This document shows, piece after piece, positions 43,101-50,248 of a stretch of DNA of 50,248 nucleotides. Origin of the DNA: Chlamydomonas sphaeroides. Taxonomy: Eukaryota > Chlorophyta > Chlorophyceae > Chlamydomonadales > Chlamydomonadaceae. The notes under the pieces are model-generated. The model searched no databases and had not been told where the DNA came from. It saw only the letters and a program-made list of their open reading frames with translations. The DNA lies in contig BDDC01000652.1 of NCBI GenBank assembly GCA_001662425.1, forward strand, positions 1-50,248, in the 5' to 3' direction. How positions within the stretch are numbered: the first letter of the stretch is position 1; every line of letters begins with the position of its first letter. Both the position numbers and the translations under genes were made by a program.

Positions 43101-46100
43101 TTCGAGTACTGGGACAGCAAGCCCTACGACTCAATCCCCAAGGACATCCTGAAGCGCATCGGCTACAAGATCCAGTTCGACGAGCGCGGCGAGGCCGAGG
43201 TCGTGGAGCGCGAGGGCCACGTAAGCTTGGGCTTGGGATGGGCGCGCTTGGCTGTTAGCGGAGCGTTTTAGACGAGGGAGGCTGTAAACGTGCTACTGCT
43301 GGGACCTTCCGCGTGTGTGCGTCCCTGGCGCGCAGGTGCAGGAGCCCCTTCCCTTCTACCCCATTGAGGGCGACGTGGACGCTCAGGCCCGGGCGATTAT
43401 GGAGCTGCTGGAGGACGATGACGTGGAGGAGGCCGAGCTGCCCGCTCGCGCCGCCCGCCGCCCCATCGTGCTGGCCGCCGCCGTGCAAAGTCAGTAGTTT
43501 GGCTGAGGCCGCGGACGCAGCTGCTACGGCGCGCGGCGCTGGCCGGGCTGCCGGGGCTGGGATTGGGTGTTTTGAATTTGTGGAATAGGGCGGTGCCGGC
43601 TTCAAAGGCCGCGGCACTTTGGCAGCCGCCGTCCGCCGCCCTGCGCCGGTTTTGCACGTTCGGCGCGCTAGGGGGTGTGCGGACGGGGGCTGTAGGCGGT
43701 GCGGCTAGGTGGGGCTGGCGCACAAGTGCGCCGGCTGCGCGCGCGCCGATCCGAGTAGTCCTAGTTCGGACGTTTTGACGATGTGATGTGTGCGCGTGTG
43801 CCCCTCCCGCCAGACATCTCCGCCTCGGAGGTTAAGGCGCTGCGGCAGCTGACGGGCGCTGGCATGATGGACTGCAAGAAGGCGCTGGCTGAGTGCGCCG
43901 GGGACGCCGGGGCTGCCGCCGAGGTGTGTGTGGGCTGTGCGGGCGCTGCACGCGGGCCCACGAGGGGCGAGCAGTAGCGTGTGCGGGTGTGTGCACGCCT
44001 GCATGTAATCTGCTGCCATCATGGCTGCTCCGCGTTACTTGCCGTGAATGCGGCGTCTGTGTCGATGGGCTCGTGTCCGGCGGGCAGCCGCCTGGCGTAC
44101 ACGGCACGTCAGTGACAGCCTCGTCAGGTGTACGTACCAATCGCGCAAGCCGGCGCCGGCTGGGTGCCATGGCGATCCATGCATCCGACTGTCCCGCCCG
44201 CACACGCGTCCTCGCCGTCCGTGCGCCCGCAGTGGCTGCGCAAGAAGGGCCTGTCGGGCGCCGACAAGAAGGCCGGCCGCATCGCCGCGGAGGGCGCGGT
44301 GGCCCGCTACATCCACCCCGGCAGCCGCCTGGGTGTGCTGCTGGAGGTCAACTGCGAGACGGACTTCGTCGCGGCCAGCGAGAAGTTCCAGTCGCTTGTT
44401 GGCGAGCTGGGCATGATCATCGCCGCCACCGACTGCATCTGCGTCTCGCCCGAGGACGTGCCCGCCGAGGTGGGCCATGAGGCGTGCGGATAGGGCTCGG
44501 CCCTGGCGCTGGTGGCAGCAGGTTGCCAGCATGCCTGGGGCCGGACATGGAGGTGGCTGGCGTAGCAGCACTTGTATGCTCAGTGCGCGGATATGTCTGG
44601 GTGTGCAAGGCGTTAAGCAGACGGGCTGTGCTGCTGCTGCCGCCAGGTGCTGGCCAAGGAGCGCGAGGTGGAGATGGCCAAGGAGGACCTGGCCAACAAG
44701 CCGGAGGCCATCCGGTGAGGCGGCGGGTTGGGCGGGTGTGGCTGGCGAGTGGGGCTCGTCACTCGGGGGTGCCACGTCGCACATCGCAGTTGGCGCTGTA
44801 GAATCCGCCCGACCCTCACGGCACTTTGGCTCACGAGTTGATCGGGCGGCTGATGGCTGCGCGCCGTGCCTCCCCTAACCTGATCCTTACAGCACCAAGA
44901 TCGTGGAGGGCCGCCTGCAGAAGATGCGCGACCAGATTGCGCTGGTCAACCAGGCCACGCTGTCCAACCCCGACAAGACGGTGGCGGAGCTGGTCAAGGA
45001 GACCATCGCCGCGGTCGGCGAGAACATCAAGGTGGGCGTGAAGCCGCTGCCGGGTGCTGGCTGCACTTCAGTTCTGCGGGCCTCCGCTGGGCAGGACGAG
45101 CTTGGCTGGGGCCGCCTATTGCTGCTCCCCATGGGCCCGTGCCGCGTGTGCTAAACCGGCTGTGGGAACAAGGTTGGAGGACACGGCAAGTGCCGTCCTG
45201 CGCCTGGTCACCTGCGTCTGTGGGCATGTGCGAGTGCCAGCTGTCAGTGATGCGCGCCTGAAACATGCCCGCCTTTTGCCATCCACGACCACAGATCCGC
45301 CGCTTCATCAAGTACCGGCTGGGCGAGGGCCTGGAGAAGAAGACCAACGACTTCGCGGCCGAGGTGGCTCAGCAGACGCAGGCCAAGGCCCCCGCGCCCA
45401 AGAAGGAGGAGCCCAAGAAGGAGGAGCCCAAGGCTGAGGCCAAGCCCACCGTCGCGGTGAGATCGACCACGAGCCCATGCCCTGTGGCCCGCCGTCACTC
45501 GCCCATCTCGCGGGCCCTCCTGGTGTCTGTCCTGCCCGCGTCTCACGCGGCGGCGCCATGTCTCGCCCCGCACGCAGGTGTCGGCCGCCGTGGTCAAGCA
45601 GCTGCGCGAGAAGACGGGCGCTGGCATGATGGACTGCAAGAAGGCGCTGGCCGAGAACGAGGGCGACATGGAGAAGGCCACCGAGTGGCTGCGCATGAAG
45701 GGCCTGGCGGGCGCCGACAAGAAGGCCGGCCGCATCGCCGCGGAGGGCGTCATCGCGTCCTACATCCACCCCGGCAGCCGCCTGGGCGTGCTGCTGGAGG
45801 TCAACTGCGAGACGGACTTCGTCGCGGCCAGCGAGAAGTTCAACGAGCTGGTCGGCTACATTGCCATGGGTATCGTGGCCGCGCAGGGCGTGCAGTACGT
45901 CAGCGCTGACGAGATCCCGGCCGAGGTGTTCGAGCGCGAGAAGCAGCTCGAGATGGCCCGCGACGACCTCAAGGTGCGGCCCACGGGTCGTCGCAGAGCC
46001 TGGGATGCTGACAAGTGCACACGCGGGTCGGCTTGCCTGCCTGGCCAGCCCCATGGTCTTGCTTGCGGCTCGCTCCGCGCTGATCCCGCGCTGGCTTCTT

Positions 46101-46376
46101 CCATGTCGCGGTCTGCAGGGCAAGCCCGACGCCATCCGCGCCAAGATTGCCGAGGGCCGCGCCAAGAAGATCGCGACCGAGATGTGCCTGCTGGACCAGC
46201 CCTTCCTGACCGACCCGTCCAAGACGGTGGGCGAGGCCATCAAGGAGGCCATTGCCGCTATCGGCGAGAAGATCAGCGTGCGCCGCTTCGTCAAGTTCCA
46301 GCTGGGCGAGGGCCTGGAGAAGAAGTCGAATGACTTCGCGGCCGAGGTTGCCGCCGCCACCGGACAGAAGGCGTAA
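40145..46376 (+). CDS. PETs: PETs polyprotein: plastid ribosomal S1-like protein PSRP-7 fused to two EF-Ts domains
   Basis: Chloroplast translation polyprotein. Eighteen in-phase exons: 40145-40183 (tentative), 40267-40313, 40390-40525, 40595-40672, 40740-40851, 40928-41208, 41701-41979, 42154-42318, 42589-42801, 43023-43220, 43336-43489, 43814-43923, 44233-44469, 44647-44714, 44893-45031, 45295-45456, 45578-45973, 46119-46376, giving 1023 aa. A transit-like leader ends near VRVFA (45). S1 domain 1 is about 60-137 (GTVSKVEEFGAFVDFG), an acidic linker 138-231, and S1 domain 2 about 232-365 (GKVTRVEDYGVFVEF). Residues 451-567 are a PSRP-7-specific part. EF-Ts 1 (568 to about 782) and EF-Ts 2 (807-1023) each carry TGAGMMDCKKALAE and CETDFVAASEKF, joined by a PKKEEP linker. 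EF-Ts recycles EF-Tu; PSRP-7 belongs to the 30S subunit in Chlamydomonas, where the pro-protein is cleaved. The first exon and exact start are uncertain. Confidence 0.95.
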
Positions 46377-46801
46377 GCGGGGCTTGCCGGGAGGATGCTG
46401 GCGGAGTTGAGCGCGTACGGCAGGGGACCAAGCGGCGCGGCTTTTTGAGCGGGGGCGCAGGAGGTGTGAGGGTGTTGAGTGAGGTGGACGGGGGCAGATT
46501 GGGGGCTTGGCACTCGGGGTCGCAGGCTTCTCGGCTGCTGGCATGGTGGTACATCGAGGGAGGCGACAGGCGGAGGGATCATGCGGCTGCCGTGTTGTGC
46601 TCGTGCTGAGGGCCGGCAGGGCACCGCCAACGCCGCTGGGGGCAGTGGGATGCAGCAGCTGGTCGAGGATGGATTTTGCGAGGGCTTTCGGGGCCAGCTG
46701 GGGCAGCCACACAGGTGCATTCGGGCTCCAATGGCCGATTTTGTTTGTTCAGGCTAGAGGGGGCTGCGGGTGGCGGGCCCAGCGCGGGTGAAGCGGCAAC
46801 A

Positions 46802-46806
46802 TGTAA
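46802..46806 (+). terminator. Candidate TGTAA polyadenylation signal for PETs
   Basis: TGTAA lies 426 bases past the PETs stop codon; another occurs at about 46965. It is consistent with chlorophycean poly(A) usage, but either could be chance. Confidence 0.4.
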
Positions 46807-47850
46807 CGGCGCAAAAGCAGCTCCCACGCTATCCGGCACGAGCATCGCCGAATAGTCCCAGCCGGCCCGAACGTCATTGAAGGACACCACCAACCTTGAC
46901 GACCGACATTCGCGGAAGGCTGCTAGTGCGGGCGGGGGCGGGTGGCACAGGTCGAACGCACCGCATGTAAGGGGCCTTAGGCCGAACGCACTGGATGTCA
47001 GGGAGCCTGGCGTGCGACTTTGTACCAGAGAGAGTCTGAGGCGACGACACCTTGAAGGGCTGAGTGCGCAGCACGCGCAGCATGATGGGTCTTCACGGGG
47101 TCCGTCACGGGCTCCGGCCGTTTGTTTGAGACCCCTCAAATACCCCGGCGACAACCGCATAATGACCGACTGTTTGCGTCTAGTGCACCCATGCGCAGCT
47201 GGGGAGGTTTGTGCATTTGCGCTGTGGCTCTGTATACACAAATTGCTGTAGGAAAATTGCACCTCTACTTAGCAGTCGCTGCCCAAGAAACACAGCACAA
47301 GCGTCGGCGCCAGGTGTGCGCATTGGACGCGTGCACAACTTGGGGCCGCGGGGGGCGTGTGCAGATTGCAGGTTGTATCTTTTTTGGGGCGAGGGGGGCG
47401 GGGGACGGGGGCAGAGCGGGGAGAGGGCGGGGGAGGGGAGGGGGGACCCCTCCGTGCGCGGCTTTGTTGATTAATGATGATAAAAAACTAGAACGAAGTC
47501 AAAGAAGGAAAATCTGTAACCTGCGAAAATGAGAATTCATCGATATCTCCTGCGTAGTCTGGGATGAAAGGTGACGGCAGGCAGGCCACAAGGCCGAAGA
47601 CAGGAGTGCGGCTGTGCAGCGTACCTGAGCGCGTAACTGCGCGTTATCCAGCCAAACATGTTGAGGGGGTCCGTTGGCTGCTACTGGCGCGGGGCCACGA
47701 CATCCCAGCCCAACCCAACGCAACGGGAACCGAACCTGTGGAATGGGGTTGGCGCGCAGCGACTTGGTCAGGAGAAGTCATGATGCACGGTGTCGAGTTG
47801 CAGGCAAGTAGCAGCCGGCGGGACGGCGATGCCTAAGCTATCAGGGGGTC

Positions 47851-47945
47851 ACGCACACAGCACACACAGCACACACAGCAAAAAGAAGAAGAAGAAGAAG
47901 ACATTTTGTTATATCTATTTTTTATATGTTAAATTTTAAATTGTC
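47851..47945. repeat. CACACAG and GAA simple repeats followed by AT-rich run
   Basis: Tandem CACACAGCA-like units pass into about six GAA triplets and then about 45 bases almost free of G and C. This is abrupt against the surrounding GC-rich DNA. No open frame. Confidence 0.8.
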
Positions 47946-49082
47946 GTACATTCGGGATTGGGTGCTTGTGGGTGAAGCAAGTTGGTGAAGCAGGGAGGGG
48001 CAGGGGGCGGGTGGGGGTGGTGGAGAGTGTGTGCGTCCTGTTGCTTGTCGTGTAGAACGGGTATATGGTTGCTGCCAAGCGCTGGTCTCTTGGTGGCACG
48101 CAAGCACGGCTCACCAAGAACAAAGGACGAACGTGACAGCGCAGCATGGCGACCGTCAGGCGGCGCGTTCAACAAGCAGCATATCGCATTGGGAACGCTA
48201 TGGCACACCGCGGAGAGCAGCGACAGCGCAGGGGAGGGCGGTGCAAGTTGTACGGATGCTCTCGCCGCGGGCCCTACTCGAGGCGCGCTGGCAAATGGAG
48301 TTCTCTCCTTGTTTCGCACTTCCTCCCTTACTCCTGAACGTTTTGACCGTGTGGTGGCATCACTGTTTACTCTAACAGTCGCGGTTTCGTAGTCGCTGCT
48401 CCTGCCGGGCGAGGCCGGTGGTGGACTTGGGTAGTCAGCATTGACGACCCCTTAGACGGCAAGTGGGGAAGCGGGAGCAAGGATGACTCGCCATCGTGCC
48501 AGCAAAGCATGCAACCGCGGCCTTGGTCTGAGCGATGGGGCTAGGCGAGCTAGGGGTGTGTCCTGGGGGGATGAGACTGCCTTTGGGCAAGGCGTAAAGG
48601 GCCTGGCGCTGAATGCCGAGACATCAAACGACGGTTGGCACTCGGCCGGCACACCCGAGGGGACTCGCGGCCGGCCCACGCTGAAGAAGAAGAAGAAGTA
48701 GAAGCCATTAGCTGAGGCTGTGATAATGTCAAATGTCGCTAGGCTACCAGGGGCATGTCACGTTTGGGTCAAGGCAACGCCTCGACACGTGGCTCATTTC
48801 CGCAGCAAAAACCGCTGCTCCTAGGTGCTATAGATTGATTGTATCTATGGCGGCTATTGTGCGTTTGGATGTGGGGTTGTTGGTTCGATGTGAGGTCACG
48901 CCACCGGGCTACACCTGGAGGGGTCTACAAATGCGCCCCCCCCCCCCACCACCACCATTCAACCAACGGAAAACGGGGGAGGCTAAGCAAGGCGTTTTGG
49001 AGCGAAGGTACCCACCGTGGTGGATCGCTACCCGGTCTATCTCTTATTTCCCCCCTCTTTCTTCTTATGCCCCAACGTGCAG

Positions 49083-50248
49083 CGTCCCCCGGGCGGTAGC
49101 GGCCCCAGCAGCCGGAACAACTCGCCGGGCCGCCCTGGTTCCATCGGCTCCCAGGAAGGCAGCGGCCGATTGCCCCGGATTGGGTCTGGCGGCGCAGGCC
49201 CCAGCTCGTTGGGTCCCGCCCGGACCCGATCTGGGGCCCTGGCCCCCGCCCTAGGTGTTGGCGGCGCCGACGGCACCGGCGCAGGCTTGACGGACACCCA
49301 GCAGCCCGGCCTCGACAGCCGGGGATCCGACCCCGGCTTCGATGGACTTGGCTTTTGGGGCGGAACGAGCGACTGGCCGGAGCACGGTACCCAGCTGCTC
49401 CCGTGGGATGAAGGAGAGGAGCAGCAGCCAGGACCTGGCGCGGCTGGCGAGCCGGCAGCTGAGCAGCCGCCAACGCCCGACGACCTGGCCCCTGGAAGCC
49501 AGCTGGCGGACGGCGGCGCCACCTCAGGAGGGCCGCTGGCGTCCGGCGGGCCCGCCGCCATCCAGCCTCTGGCGATTGGCGGCCCCGCGGCCGGCGGGCC
49601 GCCAGCGTTCGCCGGCCTGGCAGCTGATGGGCCGCGGGTGTACGGCCACCCGCCGCCGTGCGGTGGCTTTGCCGCAGGCGACCAGTTGGTGCTTGGCGGG
49701 CTCGCGGCGGGCGAGCTATCAGAGCTGGGCGCCGCCGCGGGCGACTCCTCGCTGGGCGACCCCGGCCCCGACGGCGCGTCGGGCTTCCCCTCCATCGGCG
49801 AACTCGGCGCTTGGCTGGCACAGCGACTGCCCGCCAACCTGCCGCCGTCGTGTGACGGGGGCGGCAGCAGCCAGCAGCCGCCGGGCCAAGTGAGTGGCGG
49901 ACCGTCCGACCCCCGGCCTCCGCAGCCGGGAGGGTCGCAGCTGCGGCCGCGGTTTGGCGCCGGGCCCTGGGGCCCCGGCAAAGGCAGTGGCAAGCAGTTG
50001 CGGGGGAAAACCTTACTTGTGCCTGCTGCCGGGCGTTGGCGACGTGTCGAGCAGTTCTAGCAGCGGTGGCAGTGGCAGCGGCAGCGGCTCGTCAGAGTCA
50101 GACCTGAGTGACGGCGAGCCGTCACTGCCAAAGCGCCGCAGGCAGCGCAGCCCCGTAAACGGGGGCGGCGCCGGGCCCTCGACCAGCGGAGCGCCCTCAC
50201 ATGGGCAGGTCGAGACGGGCTTCAATCTCGACCGTCGCGGCCTCCGGA
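49083..50248 (+). CDS. Gly/Pro/Ala-rich open frame, partial, unknown
   Basis: A strong pyrimidine tract and AG at 49082 look like an intron acceptor. From 49083 one frame stays open to a stop at 50058-50060. The encoded sequence is low complexity, with loosely repeated blocks such as GGPAAIQPLAIGGPAAGG and FAGLAADGP, and I recognise no domain. Just beyond, in a different frame (from about 50036), comes a Ser/Gly run, an acidic SESDLSDGEP stretch and a basic KRRRQRSP, which looks like real protein and runs to the window end. A strong donor (GTGAGT at 49890) may mark a splice, but I could not find an acceptor that keeps frame, so the join is unresolved. It could be a disordered nuclear protein or the gag-like start of a retroelement. 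No upstream exon was identified. Confidence 0.35.

Larger units (their letters stand above)
46377..49016. other. Gene-poor region with AT-rich and simple-repeat patches
   Basis: No gene supported over 2.6 kb. It holds a (CACACAG)n / (GAA)n stretch at about 47851-47903, then an AT-only-like run to about 47945, and another (GAA)n at 48682-48700. Open frames are short and patternless. TGTAA at 46802 and 46965 may end PETs transcripts. Confidence 0.5.

Noticed and set aside
43336..43497. PETs gene ending at 43497 as two separate genes
   Set aside because: The stop lies just inside an intron. Splicing to 43814 continues in phase into EF-Ts, as in the known polyprotein, so one gene with a possible retained-intron form fits better.
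45308..46720. 470-codon minus-strand frame
   Set aside because: It is opposite the EF-Ts 2 exons and has no recognisable domain.
48883..48905. tRNA-like GGTTCGA string
   Set aside because: The bases around it do not form the paired arms of a tRNA, and no A-box was found upstream.

Overview
This window reads as nuclear DNA of a green alga (Chlorophyta, most likely Chlorophyceae). The evidence is very high GC, dense genes split into many short exons by GT-AG introns of roughly 80-500 bases, several predicted plastid transit peptides, and a chloroplast translation polyprotein (S1 repeats fused to two EF-Ts domains) known from Chlamydomonas and land plants. Candidate TGTAA polyadenylation signals, typical of chlorophycean algae, follow some genes. 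The species cannot be named from sequence alone. Exons were assembled by hand by matching splice sites, reading phase and conserved protein motifs. In every reconstructed multi-exon gene below, the exon lengths sum to an intact reading frame.

Layout. 0.1-5.6 kb (+): a membrane-anchored class III nucleotide cyclase with a GAF-like region, carrying guanylate-cyclase-type residues. 7.4-8.3 kb (+): fragments of an F-box-like gene, probably decayed. 9.8-11.9 kb (-): phosphoribosylanthranilate isomerase (tryptophan synthesis), head-to-head with 12.2-14.0 kb (+), a plastid ABM-domain protein with a C-terminal membrane anchor. 15.2-19.4 kb (-): plastid acetyl-CoA carboxylase alpha-carboxyltransferase. 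21.3-24.3 kb (-): a secreted LysM / proline-rich / CAP protein. 25.3-28.0 kb (-): a phosphoglycerate-mutase-like histidine phosphatase. 28.7-32.6 kb (-): a predicted plastid aldo/keto reductase, head-to-head with 32.9-33.6 kb (+), a small single-pass membrane protein. 34.5-37.0 kb (+): prohibitin 1. 38.5-39.9 kb (-): a DUF4079-like plastid membrane protein, head-to-head with 40.1-46.4 kb (+), the PSRP-7/EF-Ts polyprotein (PETs). 46.4-49.0 kb holds no gene I can support. 49.1-50.2 kb (+): a Gly/Pro/Ala-rich open frame of uncertain nature running off the window.

How the genes relate. Six genes have products predicted for the plastid: tryptophan synthesis, fatty-acid synthesis, chloroplast translation, an ABM oxidoreductase-like protein, an aldo/keto reductase and a DUF4079 protein. 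Two of the three head-to-head pairs join plastid genes across gaps of only about 230-280 bases, so shared promoters are plausible. There is no prokaryotic operon, CRISPR array, tRNA or rRNA. The features most worth following are the PETs gene, where keeping one intron would yield PSRP-7 alone and where the two EF-Ts repeats are almost identical in DNA, and the LysM-proline-rich-CAP architecture.
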